64,000 nucleotides of DNA from Puia dinghuensis (lineage in GTDB: Bacteria; Bacteroidota; Bacteroidia; Chitinophagales; Chitinophagaceae): the NCBI RefSeq assembly GCF_014642875.1, contig NZ_BMJC01000002.1:310001-374000 (forward strand), written 5' to 3'. This document shows, in pieces, positions 1-8,893 of the stretch. The notes below the pieces were generated by a model. The model was not told the DNA's origin, did no database searches, and saw nothing but the letters and a program-made list of their open reading frames with translations. The translations under genes were made by a program, and so were the position numbers. Numbering within the stretch: the stretch's first letter is position 1; each line of letters begins with the position of its first letter.

Positions 1-90
1 AACGATCCATTCTATGGCCATAATAGGAAGGACGACAGTCAGCCATGCCGCCGTCGTCCATCTCCAGTCCTGTATCAATTTTTTCAACAT
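1..90 (-). CDS. Partial membrane protein (N-terminus only)
   Basis: An open frame begins with ATG at 88-90 on the minus strand and runs off the left edge of the window without a stop. Only 30 residues are visible. They begin with a short basic segment (MLKKLIQDWRW) followed by a hydrophobic stretch that looks like a first membrane helix. The gene lies 80 bases downstream of the VIT-domain gene on the same strand, so the two may be co-transcribed. The family cannot be recognised from this fragment. Confidence 0.5.
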   Translation of the reverse strand, partial: MLKKLIQDWRWTTAAWLTVVLPIMAIEWIV

Positions 91-169
91 AGGTTCCGGC
101 CAAAAATAAGGCTAAAACCGGACGCCCCCAAAGCCTTCAACGCCCGGACCCCTTCACAGGCCCGCGTCC

Positions 170-3169
170 TCAAAACTCAAAATCACCCACATACACCGCT
201 CCATTCGAACCCGGCTTCATCTGCAGCGTTACAAGGCTGCGCTGTTGCTGCGGCGTACCATAATGCGTATACACTTCTACCAGCAAGGTCGTCTCCCCCG
301 CCAGCTTGACTTGTGTATCCCCGTAATAGTTCACCTCCACCTTATACCGCCCCTTCACTGCCTTCTTCAACAGAAACTGCTCCGGCCCAAGCCCTTGCGT
401 AAAATCATGCGAGATCCTGCCACCCATCGCCGTAAACCGGTGCCCGTAAAAACACCGCTCGTTATCCGGATCGGTGACCCACAGATCGATATCCGTGCTG
501 TTCTGGTTCCAGTTAAGCACTACCCGCATATCGACTGGCATTTCCGCCAACAGCTTACGCGGAATACCGCTGATATCCAGCTCTCCCTTATGCCGGGCGA
601 TGAGTTCGTTTATCTCCGGTATCAACGTCTCTTCTATCCCGGGGTACAGCCCGCTGATCGCCACATCATAATTCTTCGTCAACGCCAGATAGAGGGTATC
701 CAACGCATGCTGATAGCGTCCCGCATCCTCCAGCGCCAGGCCGTAGTCACGGTAGCTCTGCGGTTCAAAAGGCCGCCATTCCAGCACCCGGCGGAAGGTC
801 GCACAGGCCTCACGCGTCTCCCCCAGCTCCTTCAGCTTATAGCCCATCATTTTATACAACTCGTAATTCTCGGCGTCTATCTCGGCGATATTGGAAAGGA
901 TACGCACACCCACCGCCTTCTCTCCCACCGAAAGGAAGAACTCCGCCGTATGGAAATAAAACAACGGGGTGTTGAGATAATCCTTCCGCAGCCGGAGATA
1001 AACCGCATACCGGCTGGCAGGCGCGGCCGCCTTCAGCTCGTCCAGATAACGGGTATTGGCCTCCGTCTTCAACACCGTAAAAGAACCCTTCCCCGGCTCT
1101 CCACCGGTAGTCCCCGCATCCCCCGCCTTATCCTTTTCCAGATCCATCGGTGAGCCCCCCACCACAACCGCCTCATCCATATTTGCCGGTCTCGATCTGT
1201 ACTGGGGTGCCGCCGCCGCATTTTGTGTCGTAGTCGCCAGCCCCCGAATTATTACCCGCCGCTGATCTCCCGGCGCCGCACTATTGGCCACCACCCCCGA
1301 AGCCCTGTCCAGCAACGCTTTCGTCGAATCCAGCAACGCATGCGTAGTCCGGGTCTCCCTTGGCTCAGTCCGCGCGCCGGTCTCTTCTTTCTGCACCGGG
1401 GCCTTTGGCGCCTCGCCCTTCCACCACGTCAGCAATTCATTAAAATATTCCTCCGCATGATCCGCCACCTGCCTCCGCCTCCACCTGTCATTATCCTGCC
1501 TCCCCTTCAACAACCGGTCATACTCCTCCCGCAATTCGGCCGGCGGGTCTATCTCATAAGCGATATAATCATTGATATTCTCCAACACCACCAGCGAAGT
1601 GTTCCGTGTCACGATGCCATAGCTCCGCCCCAGGTGCCTTATCTCCAAAAAATTTTCCTCATACCGCGTATCGAGTTCTGCTATCTTCTTCTGCGCCCAC
1701 ACCCTTGCAAGATCGACACCCGAAGCCTGCTGCCTGGAATAATCCAGCGCCACCGTTTCCTGTCTCGTCACTGTCTTACCATAACCAAACAACAGCACCA
1801 CATTCTGCACCGGCTTATACACCATCCCCGCCACCATCAACGCACCCGTCACCGGCGTGGACACCGACGGATAACATTCTTCGATCCCATCGGCAGGCAT
1901 CACCCCCAGGAAATGCAAGGACTGCGTACACAACAGATCGCGACCCTTCGCCAAGGACACCGCATTGAGGTTGATCAGCTCCCCACCACTGCGCTCGGTG
2001 ATGGATTGCAGGAAGGGGAAATCGGCATCCGCCGAACTGGCGATAGCATACACCGGCCGGCTGCCAAACCCCATCTGGTCGCTGCCAAAGCTGGAATGAC
2101 CGTCGCTGAAAAGCAGGTACTCATCCGCCGGATAAGCAGCCAGGTTCAAGGCCCCGAATTGCGTCCCGCCGTCGAAAACAGCATTTTGCAATGTTTTCTT
2201 CAGCGACTGCCAGTCACCGTTATGAATGGAGAACCGCTGCACCGCCCCCACCGTATTGCTGAACTCCACCAGGTTCACCTCGACATTCCCAAGCCTCGAA
2301 AAATAGGTGTCCAGCAGTTCCAGCTCCTTCTTCACATCACGGTGCATCCCGCTAAGCGAGACATCCCACAACAACGCGATTTGATGCGGCAGCGGTTTCT
2401 CGACAGTCCTGGCGGTCGGAAAGACACTCGCGGCAAAGAAATAATGATTGCCCGCTGCCTGCATCTGGATGGCGCCTTCACCGGGCAGTTGCGGGATCCT
2501 TATCGCTATCGCCCTATCGGGTGTATAATCTTTCCATTCCTTCGTGGCCGACCAGGAATGCTGCCATTCACCGAATTGCAGGGCGTCGCCGGTATTCTCG
2601 TCAAACCGCGGCTTCGTGGCCGTCCCGGCTACCGCGATGTGTATACTAAAGGACTCGATCGGCCGGGTAAAGGCAAGCGGAAGCCGGTAACGCAGATCGG
2701 CCTCGTCTTCCCATGACAGCTCCTGTTCATAACCGATGCGCACCGTCCTCACCCCTTCCGGATTGATAGGATAGATACGCGTCCGGAAAGTATTACCATC
2801 TACTTTCTCCAGCAGTCCGGGATCGATGCGCCGCCGCTCGGTATTCTCGAACACCTGCGTGGCCTTCTCCTTCTCCACCGGCACGGCCTCCCGCATCTTG
2901 CCATTGATGTCCAGTGCATAGCGCGACACGCTGGTGCCCTGCGGCAGAGGGAAGTTCAATTCACCTTCCAGGATACGCCTGGTCGAATTCCTGAAGGTCA
3001 TGGTCCAGGTAGTCGTGGCGATGACGCCGTTGATGGACACATCCACTTCCAGCTTTTGCAGATATACATCGGAAGAAACCTTCCCATCCGTGGAAAGAGA
3101 AGGCATTTGGGCGGTTGCAGCAACCACAGGCAGCCACGAGATAAAGCAGCACAAGAGTCGGCGTAGCAT
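170..3169 (-). CDS. VIT domain protein with VWA-like, TPR and DUF2135 regions
   Basis: A 999-residue exported protein with a signal peptide (about residues 1-20, ending AATAQ). Residues about 30-150 match a VIT (vault/inter-alpha-trypsin) domain. A VWA-like domain follows from about 262, with a MIDAS-type D269-V-S-L-S motif. A low-complexity linker around 600-720 contains short pieces that resemble SusC plug sequence (RVIIRGLA and DEAVVVGG). A TPR-like helical region precedes a C-terminal DUF2135 (YfaP-type) beta domain at about 890-990, with DIDLWVTDP. VIT-VWA proteins are envelope or surface adhesion-type proteins; the exact role is unknown. The start is the first Met, directly before the signal peptide. 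Confidence 0.85.
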   Translation of the reverse strand: MLRRLLCCFISWLPVVAATAQMPSLSTDGKVSSDVYLQKLEVDVSINGVIATTTWTMTFRNSTRRILEGELNFPLPQGTSVSRYALDINGKMREAVPVEKEKATQVFENTERRRIDPGLLEKVDGNTFRTRIYPINPEGVRTVRIGYEQELSWEDEADLRYRLPLAFTRPIESFSIHIAVAGTATKPRFDENTGDALQFGEWQHSWSATKEWKDYTPDRAIAIRIPQLPGEGAIQMQAAGNHYFFAASVFPTARTVEKPLPHQIALLWDVSLSGMHRDVKKELELLDTYFSRLGNVEVNLVEFSNTVGAVQRFSIHNGDWQSLKKTLQNAVFDGGTQFGALNLAAYPADEYLLFSDGHSSFGSDQMGFGSRPVYAIASSADADFPFLQSITERSGGELINLNAVSLAKGRDLLCTQSLHFLGVMPADGIEECYPSVSTPVTGALMVAGMVYKPVQNVVLLFGYGKTVTRQETVALDYSRQQASGVDLARVWAQKKIAELDTRYEENFLEIRHLGRSYGIVTRNTSLVVLENINDYIAYEIDPPAELREEYDRLLKGRQDNDRWRRRQVADHAEEYFNELLTWWKGEAPKAPVQKEETGARTEPRETRTTHALLDSTKALLDRASGVVANSAAPGDQRRVIIRGLATTTQNAAAAPQYRSRPANMDEAVVVGGSPMDLEKDKAGDAGTTGGEPGKGSFTVLKTEANTRYLDELKAAAPASRYAVYLRLRKDYLNTPLFYFHTAEFFLSVGEKAVGVRILSNIAEIDAENYELYKMMGYKLKELGETREACATFRRVLEWRPFEPQSYRDYGLALEDAGRYQHALDTLYLALTKNYDVAISGLYPGIEETLIPEINELIARHKGELDISGIPRKLLAEMPVDMRVVLNWNQNSTDIDLWVTDPDNERCFYGHRFTAMGGRISHDFTQGLGPEQFLLKKAVKGRYKVEVNYYGDTQVKLAGETTLLVEVYTHYGTPQQQRSLVTLQMKPGSNGAVYVGDFEF

Positions 3170-3259
3170 AACTTTTTTTCTATGAGATGCTGCCGCCCGA
3201 AAAATTACACAACCGATTTTTCCGCCGTTAGTATCGCGCCGTCCGACTTCATCGCCCTA

Positions 3260-3291
3260 AATCCGCCTCCGGCGGATTGTCCGCCAGGACA
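3260..3291. repeat. Tandem hairpin pair, REP-like intergenic palindrome
   Basis: Two adjacent perfect palindromes: AATCCGCC-TCC-GGCGGATT (3260-3278), then TGTCC-GCCA-GGACA (3278-3291). They lie in the 273-base gap between two divergent genes. Such GC-rich paired hairpins are often dispersed intergenic repeats. Only this copy was noticed in the window, so the repeat status is inferred. Confidence 0.45.
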
Positions 3292-3442
3292 GACGTTATT
3301 TTAACTCTTCTTTTGCAATCATTATATATAACTTCAACCCAAAATCGCGTTCTAATACCCAACATCATCCCCACAAAAAAACCGATGGTTCCTTTCTACC
3401 CGGTCATTTAGTTCCAAAAAATTCATCCGAAAAAAACTCTTT

Positions 3443-4546
3443 ATGTCTACCCCAGCCGGCCGTAGAAATAACCTGCTCATGGTCACCCTATTATTGATCA
3501 TCTCCATAGTAGTAGAGCAATTCTTCGTTGCCCCCATCTTTCCCATGCTCAGCAGCCTGGGTAGCATCCGGCCGATGATCGTCTTCCTCGACATCCCCCT
3601 TCCCCTGCCGGTGATCGACATTATTCCGGTGACCGTCCTCTTCTCGCTGTTCTATTTCATCGCCCCTTCCTCAGGGATCATTCGCAATAATCCTTCGATA
3701 TCCCAGAGTGGAAGGGTCTGGAAAGCCCTCACCGGCTTAGGAGCGTTACTCATCCTGCTGCTCGCCGGCGGCGGTCTCTTCTATCTGGCCCAGGACTATA
3801 TGCCCAAAAATATCAGCAATGGCATCGACTCTTTCGGAGTTCGTGCCGATCTCACCCTACCATATCCATCTGGAGGCCTGATCCACCTCCATGGATCTGT
3901 GGTCATGCTGCTCTTTTCCGCCATAGGCGTCCTCATTCTCCGGCGCCGTACGGCCGATCCGATACCCGTCGCCCAACCAGTCGCCCAACCACAGGTTGCC
4001 GAACGCCCGGTTGCCGTACCCGCCAAACCCGCTATCAAGCCCCGCGTCGCCGAACCTGCCCCCATACTTACTACCCACCAGACAACCCGCCGGCCTTCCG
4101 CACCAGCCCTCTCTTCATCCCTCGTTTCCACTACGGGTGATCTCATTTCGCCCAGCGTCAACGAAGCCTTCGCCGCCGGCCATACTCGCTATCTGCCCCC
4201 GGTGACAACCGAACCCGCTTCCTCGCGCAAACCATCGCAGACCCGCAAACCCGAACCCAAACCCGAATCCGTCGTCGTCGCAACGGCACCCTCACCCGTC
4301 GCCGTAGCAACACCACCCGCTGCACCCGCACCTCCGGCTTCCACCTCGCGTACCTATGTCCAAAAACCTGCAATCCTCCCACCCGTCCAAAAACCGACGA
4401 TCATCACACCCGAACCAGCACCCACCTGCCGCCTCACCACTCCGCCACCCATCGCCATGGTCATGCCAAGGCCCGCACCCGGCGTCGGCAAAATGCATCC
4501 CTGCTATGTTGTGGGCGGACTGAAACCCACAAAAGGCAAATCATAG
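3443..4546 (+). CDS. Membrane protein with long Pro-rich C-terminal tail, unknown function
   Basis: A 367-residue protein. The first half has about four predicted membrane helices (near residues 10-30, 45-75, 92-115 and 150-165), with a soluble segment before the last helix. From about residue 172 the rest is a Pro/Ala/Val-rich tail with repeated VAQP, KPA, EPAP and PPV motifs and scattered Lys/Arg. The tail resembles cell-wall-spanning or TonB-like linkers, but no TonB C-terminal domain is visible. The ORF ends just before a strong terminator, so it is probably monocistronic. No family was recognised. Confidence 0.7.
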   Translation: MSTPAGRRNNLLMVTLLLIISIVVEQFFVAPIFPMLSSLGSIRPMIVFLDIPLPLPVIDIIPVTVLFSLFYFIAPSSGIIRNNPSISQSGRVWKALTGLGALLILLLAGGGLFYLAQDYMPKNISNGIDSFGVRADLTLPYPSGGLIHLHGSVVMLLFSAIGVLILRRRTADPIPVAQPVAQPQVAERPVAVPAKPAIKPRVAEPAPILTTHQTTRRPSAPALSSSLVSTTGDLISPSVNEAFAAGHTRYLPPVTTEPASSRKPSQTRKPEPKPESVVVATAPSPVAVATPPAAPAPPASTSRTYVQKPAILPPVQKPTIITPEPAPTCRLTTPPPIAMVMPRPAPGVGKMHPCYVVGGLKPTKGKS

Positions 4547-4554
4547 TGCGCAAG

Positions 4555-4588
4555 ACGCCGACCGCCCCGAAGGGGTGGTCGGCGTTTT
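4555..4588 (+). terminator. Rho-independent terminator
   Basis: A 14-base stem (one mismatch, ACGCCGACCGCCCC with GGGGTGGTCGGCGT) and a GAA loop, followed by TTTT. It lies 9 bases after the stop of the Pro-rich membrane protein. It shows that the following kinase gene is transcribed from its own promoter and cannot start at the GTG at 4546. Confidence 0.85.
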
Positions 4589-4653
4589 CATACCACTCAT
4601 CGAGCAACCACTGCCAAACAGCGAAGAACCCACTGCCGCAAATCCAAAAAACC

Positions 4654-4661
4654 TACCTTTA
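4654..4661 (+). promoter_or_regulatory. Candidate -7 element of the kinase-regulator operon
   Basis: TACCTTTA matches the Bacteroidota -7 consensus TAnnTTTG at seven of eight positions. It lies after the terminator at 4555-4588 and 28 bases before a TTG codon, which supports a TTG start for the kinase. No clear -33 element is visible. Confidence 0.45.
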
Positions 4662-4689
4662 TCTCAACCGGCCTACCCCGGCCATCCCC

Positions 4690-5784
4690 TTGGCAGACGC
4701 GACCATTCATACCATCCCGGCAGCAGACACGGCCTTCATCGCAGGCCGGTATCCGCAAGGCCTGTTGAAAAGACGCTGGCTCTATCACCACTTGTTCTGG
4801 CTGGGCTATTATGGCCTCACCATCGCTCTCTACGCCAACCTCCGGGAAAAGATCCACGCCGGCATATACCTCATGACGGCCATGATGATCCTCTTCCAGG
4901 CCGGCTTTTGCTATCTCAACCTCTACCTGCTGATCCCCCGCCTCTTGTTCACGCGGAAATATGCCTGGTATATCCTTTCCCTCATCGCCATCCTGATGCT
5001 CTGCCCCTTCCTCGTCCTGTCCGTCGAACAGGCTTACTACAGCTGGTTGGAAAACAACACGACAGTGAAGCCCCATATCCTCACCATCAACATCTGGCTG
5101 GTCGGCATCATCCAATTCATCTATGCGCTTGGCCTCGCCACCGGGATAAAATTCGTAAAAGATACCCTCCTCAACCAGCAGCTCCAAAAAGAAAGAGAGA
5201 AACATTACCTCGAAACCGAACTAAAATTCCTTCGCGCCCAGATCCAGCCCCATTTCTTTTTCAACACACTTAACAATATCTATTCCCTCACCCTGAAAAA
5301 ATCCGACCAGGCGCCCGACATCGTCCTGAAACTATCCGATCTCATGAGCTATATGCTCTACGAATCCACCGCCCCCCTCGTACCCCTGCAAAAAGAGATC
5401 GACTATCTCCGCAACTACCTCGACGTCGAACAGCTCCGGTTCGGCCAGCGCCTCACCATCGTTTTCACCATCGAAGGAGAGACAGCCACGGCCAACATTC
5501 CCCCCATGATCCTCATCCTCTTCCTCGAGAACAGCTTCAAACATGGGGTCAAGAACAATCTCAGCAACATCGAACTCGACATCCGCCTGAAAGTCACGGA
5601 CAATCACCTGTACTTCCATGTCGAAAACCCCGTCTCCGAAGAGGAATCCGACCCGGACACAAAAGGCATCGGGTTGAAGAATGTCCGCCGCCGCCTCGAT
5701 CTCCTTTATGGCGACAAATACACCCTCGACATCCGCGAGGAAAACAAGCTCTTCATCGTCTTCCTAAAAATGCCGCTATGTTAA
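4690..5784 (+). CDS. LytS/YehU-type sensor histidine kinase
   Basis: About 364 residues from the TTG at 4690. Longer frames open back to 4546, but a terminator and a -7 element lie inside that stretch and no ATG is available before the first membrane helix. Four membrane helices occupy roughly residues 30-160. The His_kinase motif QIQPHFFFNTLNNIYSL (His188) follows a short coiled coil, and the HATPase part has LFLENSFKHG and GIGLKNVRRRLDLLYG. The enzyme autophosphorylates in the cytosol and should pass phosphate to the LytTR regulator whose ATG overlaps its 3' end. No sensory domain outside the membrane is evident, so the ligand is unknown. Confidence 0.88.
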   Translation: MADATIHTIPAADTAFIAGRYPQGLLKRRWLYHHLFWLGYYGLTIALYANLREKIHAGIYLMTAMMILFQAGFCYLNLYLLIPRLLFTRKYAWYILSLIAILMLCPFLVLSVEQAYYSWLENNTTVKPHILTINIWLVGIIQFIYALGLATGIKFVKDTLLNQQLQKEREKHYLETELKFLRAQIQPHFFFNTLNNIYSLTLKKSDQAPDIVLKLSDLMSYMLYESTAPLVPLQKEIDYLRNYLDVEQLRFGQRLTIVFTIEGETATANIPPMILILFLENSFKHGVKNNLSNIELDIRLKVTDNHLYFHVENPVSEEESDPDTKGIGLKNVRRRLDLLYGDKYTLDIREENKLFIVFLKMPLC

Positions 5785-6482
5785 AAGACCTGCATTATAT
5801 GATCGTGGACGACGAACCCCTCGCCATCGACGTTATCGAGAACTATCTGCAGCGTCTCGAAGCCACCAGCATCACCCGCTGCGGCAATGCCGTCGAAGCC
5901 TTCCAATTCCTCCAGAAACGATCGGTAGACTGCATCTTCCTCGACATCGAGATGCCCTTGCTCTCGGGCCTCGATCTGTTGAAAGCGATGAAAGAACCCC
6001 CGGCCATCATCCTCACCACCGCCTATCGCGACTACGCCGTCGAAGGCTTCGAACTCGAAGTCATCGACTATCTCGTAAAACCCATCGCCTTCCCCCGCTT
6101 CATGAAGGCCCTCGAAAAGCTCGCCAAACAAAGCCGCCCCCACCAACAACCCGCCGCTCCCAACCCAACCTCCAACGACTATCTCTTCCTCAAGGTCGAT
6201 AAGAAATTCGTCAAGCTGCTCATCACCGACATCCTCTACATCGAAAGCCTGAAAGACTACGTCCGGGTTCGCACCCGCGACAACTCCTTCATCACTTACC
6301 AGTCCCTCACCGATATAACGGAGAAGCTCCCTTCCACCGGATTTGCTCGCGTCCATCGCAGCTATACCATCGCCCTCGACAAGGTCAACCTCATCGACGG
6401 GAATTGCGTCGACATCGACGGCAAGCTCATCCCCATCTCGCGCGAACACCGCCAGGAAGTCTTCCGGAAAATCCGCAAGTGA
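5778..6482 (+). CDS. LytTR-family response regulator
   Basis: A 234-residue regulator. The N-terminal receiver domain has acidic residues D11/D12, phospho-acceptor D56 (FLDIEMP) and the lysine of DYLVKPI. The C-terminal LytTR DNA-binding domain spans about 130-232, with ILYIESLKDYVRVRT and the FARVHRSYTIAL segment typical of the family. It overlaps the kinase gene by seven bases, so the two are translationally coupled. LytTR proteins bind pairs of direct repeats; a candidate pair lies at 6519-6552, between this gene and the downstream receptor gene. Confidence 0.93.
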   Translation: MLKDLHYMIVDDEPLAIDVIENYLQRLEATSITRCGNAVEAFQFLQKRSVDCIFLDIEMPLLSGLDLLKAMKEPPAIILTTAYRDYAVEGFELEVIDYLVKPIAFPRFMKALEKLAKQSRPHQQPAAPNPTSNDYLFLKVDKKFVKLLITDILYIESLKDYVRVRTRDNSFITYQSLTDITEKLPSTGFARVHRSYTIALDKVNLIDGNCVDIDGKLIPISREHRQEVFRKIRK

Positions 6483-6518
6483 CAGGCAACCAGCGTCATT
6501 CGTCGCCAAAATCCTCCC

Positions 6519-6552
6519 GTTCAGCGAATAACCAGCTGTTCGGCGAATAACG
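6519..6552 (+). promoter_or_regulatory. Direct repeat, candidate LytTR binding site
   Basis: GTTCAGCGAATAACC (6519-6533) is repeated as GTTCGGCGAATAACG (6538-6552), 13 of 15 bases identical, with starts 19 bases apart. Both begin with GTTC(A/G)G, which fits the GTTNRK core described for LytTR sites. The pair sits just upstream of the -7 element of the receptor gene and directly behind the LytTR gene. The period is slightly shorter than the 21-22 bases usual for LytTR sites. Confidence 0.5.
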
Positions 6553-6576
6553 CCTCCGGCCCCGCTTTCCGCCGGT

Positions 6577-6584
6577 TAGCTTTA
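6577..6584 (+). promoter_or_regulatory. Candidate -7 element of the beta-barrel receptor gene
   Basis: TAGCTTTA matches TAnnTTTG at seven positions. It ends 19 bases before the ATG at 6604, and the direct repeat at 6519-6552 lies directly upstream. Confidence 0.4.
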
Positions 6585-6603
6585 CACCCATAAAGCTAAT
6601 CAC

Positions 6604-8856
6604 ATGCAACAACTCGCCACACTCGTCACCATCCTGCTGCTTGCTCTTAACACTGTCTTACTACCCATAATCGTCAACGCCCAGCGCCTTTCCACCGCCG
6701 AAAAGGCCGACAGCCTCAAAGCCGTCACCGTTCACGGCCGCAAGCCACCCATCGAAGTAAAGGCCGATCGCACCATCGTCAACGTAGAAGGCAGCACCAA
6801 CTCCGTCGGCCAGAATGCGCTCGATCTCCTGCGCAAATCGCCGGGCATCACGGTGGACAAAGACGACAACATCAGCTTCAGCGGGAAGACTGGCATAAAG
6901 ATCTATATCGACGGCCGGCAGGTGCCCCTCAACGGCACCGATCTTGCCGACTACCTAAAAACCCTGCAGTCCTCGGACATCGAATCCATCGAACTCATCG
7001 CCAACCCCTCGGCACGTTATGATGCGGCAGGCAACGCCGGCATCATCAACATTCGCCTGAGGAAGAACAAGGCCTTTGGCGACAACGGCTCCCTCACCGG
7101 CGGTTATTATATCGGTACCCACTCCAATTACAACGGCGGCCTCGCCCTCAACCACCGCGACGCACACCTCAACTGGTTCGGTAACTACAACTACAACAAC
7201 ACCACCAACACAACCCATATGGACCTCTACCGGATCCAGCTCGATACCCTTTTCGACCAGCATTCGAACATCACTCCTACCCTCAGCAGCCACACCTTCA
7301 AAACCGGCCTGGATTACTTTCTGAACAAAAACAACACCCTCGGAGTAATGGTGGATGGTTCGCTCACCAACTTCAGCATACCCACCTCCTCCAATACCCA
7401 TATCTACTATCTTCCCGATGGCACTACCGACAACCGGCAGCCCAACCGTATTCTTGAGGCGGATAACAGCGCCCACGGCTATCGCAACAACGGCAACCTC
7501 GATCTCAACTATCATCATATCGACTCCCTGGGCCACGAGCTAACCATGGACGGCGACTATGGCATCTACCGCATCCACAGCGACCAGTTTCAGCCCAACC
7601 TTTATTTCACCCCGGATGGCGGCAGCCTGATGTACAGCGACATCTTCGACATGCTGGCGCCCACCGATATCGATATCTATACTTTCAAGACGGATTACGA
7701 TCAGAATTTTAAGAAAGGAAAACTGGACCTCGGCCTGAAGACCTCCTACGTCACCAGCAGCAACGACTTCCGCCAATACGACGTGGTAGCCACTACAAAA
7801 CTCCAGGACACCCTCAACAGCAGCAACTTCTTATACAAGGAGAACATCAACGCGGTATATGCCAACTATAGCCGGCCCTTCAAAGGCTGGGCCATCCAGG
7901 CAGGCTTACGGGTAGAGAACACCAACGCGAAAGGAACAAGCAATGGCTACCGTGAGGGAATAACGGGCTACCAGACCTATGACTCGGTTTTCAATCGCCA
8001 CTATACCGACTTCTTCCCCAGCGGCGCTATCACGTATAACAAAAACCCCGCCCAACAATGGACCCTCACCTATAGCCGCCGCATCGACCGACCCGCCTAT
8101 CAGGACCTGAACCCCTTCGAGTTCAAACTGGACGAATACACGTATAGAAAAGGTAACACCACCCTCCGCCCGCAATATACCAACAGCGTGGGGTTAAGCT
8201 ATGTCTATAAAACAAAACTGGTCGCCACCCTCAATTACAGTCATGTAAAAGACGTGTTCACCCAATTGGTGGACACCATCGACAGATCGAAGGCATTCCT
8301 CATAAAGGAAAACCTCGCGACACAGGATATCACCAGCCTCAACATCAGTTACCCCTGGCAGCTGGGCCGGTATAGCATCTTTGCCAACGTCAACGCTTAC
8401 TATTCGCTGTTCAACGCCAATTTCGGTGCGGGCCGGACGGTAGACCTGCATGTCTTCGCGGTAAACGCCTTCGTCCAGCAAAGCTTCCGCATCGGTAAGG
8501 ACTGGATGGCCGACCTCAGCGGCTTCTACACGTCGCCCGCTATCTGGCAGGGGACATTCAAAACGCATGCATTGGGCAATCTCGACGCTGGCATCTCAAA
8601 ATCCGTGCTGCAAAAGAAAGGATCGGTAAAACTCTCGGTAAGCGATGTCTTCTACACGTTGCACTGGACAGCCGTCAGCGACTTCGCGGGCCAATACCTC
8701 CGCGCCACCGGCCATACCGAAAGCCGGCAGCTGAAACTCTATTTCACCTATAAGTTTGGAAATGCGCAGGTCAAGGCGGCCCGCACCCGCAAAACCGGCG
8801 CCGAAGAAGAAAGCAAACGCGTCGGCGCCCAGGGCGGCGGCGGCCTCAACAATTAA
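6604..8856 (+). CDS. Outer-membrane beta-barrel receptor (OMP_b-brl_3, TonB-receptor-like)
   Basis: A 750-residue outer-membrane protein with a signal peptide ending near NAQ27. A plug-like domain (about 45-150) contains NALDLLRKSPGI, IYIDGRQVPL and DIESIELIANPSARYDAAG, as in TonB-dependent receptors. A large beta-barrel of the outer-membrane protein beta-barrel family 3 follows (about 200-730), with DRPAYQDLNPFEFKLDEYT. There is no N-terminal carboxypeptidase-like domain. The C-terminal tail is Lys/Arg/Gly-rich instead of ending in an aromatic residue. It lies after a LytS-LytTR pair and probably belongs to its regulon. The substrate is unknown. Confidence 0.9.
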   Translation: MQQLATLVTILLLALNTVLLPIIVNAQRLSTAEKADSLKAVTVHGRKPPIEVKADRTIVNVEGSTNSVGQNALDLLRKSPGITVDKDDNISFSGKTGIKIYIDGRQVPLNGTDLADYLKTLQSSDIESIELIANPSARYDAAGNAGIINIRLRKNKAFGDNGSLTGGYYIGTHSNYNGGLALNHRDAHLNWFGNYNYNNTTNTTHMDLYRIQLDTLFDQHSNITPTLSSHTFKTGLDYFLNKNNTLGVMVDGSLTNFSIPTSSNTHIYYLPDGTTDNRQPNRILEADNSAHGYRNNGNLDLNYHHIDSLGHELTMDGDYGIYRIHSDQFQPNLYFTPDGGSLMYSDIFDMLAPTDIDIYTFKTDYDQNFKKGKLDLGLKTSYVTSSNDFRQYDVVATTKLQDTLNSSNFLYKENINAVYANYSRPFKGWAIQAGLRVENTNAKGTSNGYREGITGYQTYDSVFNRHYTDFFPSGAITYNKNPAQQWTLTYSRRIDRPAYQDLNPFEFKLDEYTYRKGNTTLRPQYTNSVGLSYVYKTKLVATLNYSHVKDVFTQLVDTIDRSKAFLIKENLATQDITSLNISYPWQLGRYSIFANVNAYYSLFNANFGAGRTVDLHVFAVNAFVQQSFRIGKDWMADLSGFYTSPAIWQGTFKTHALGNLDAGISKSVLQKKGSVKLSVSDVFYTLHWTAVSDFAGQYLRATGHTESRQLKLYFTYKFGNAQVKAARTRKTGAEEESKRVGAQGGGGLNN

Positions 8857-8864
8857 CACCCTCA

Positions 8865-8890
8865 GGCGGCGCCCCTCACGGGGCGCCGCC
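8865..8890. terminator. GC-rich hairpin between convergent genes
   Basis: A perfect 11-base stem, GGCGGCGCCCC-TCAC-GGGGCGCCGCC, fills the gap between the receptor stop (8856) and the GH32 stop (8894). There is no T-run on either side, so it may act as a bidirectional barrier more than a classical intrinsic terminator. Confidence 0.6.
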
Positions 8891-8893
8891 CTC

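Noticed and set aside
3352-3621. 89-residue minus-strand frame near the Pro-rich membrane protein
   Set aside because: It overlaps the start of a better-supported gene and has a composition typical of an antisense shadow.
4546-4689. Upstream extension of the LytS kinase to the GTG at 4546
   Set aside because: A strong terminator (4555-4588) and a promoter box (4654-4661) lie within this stretch.
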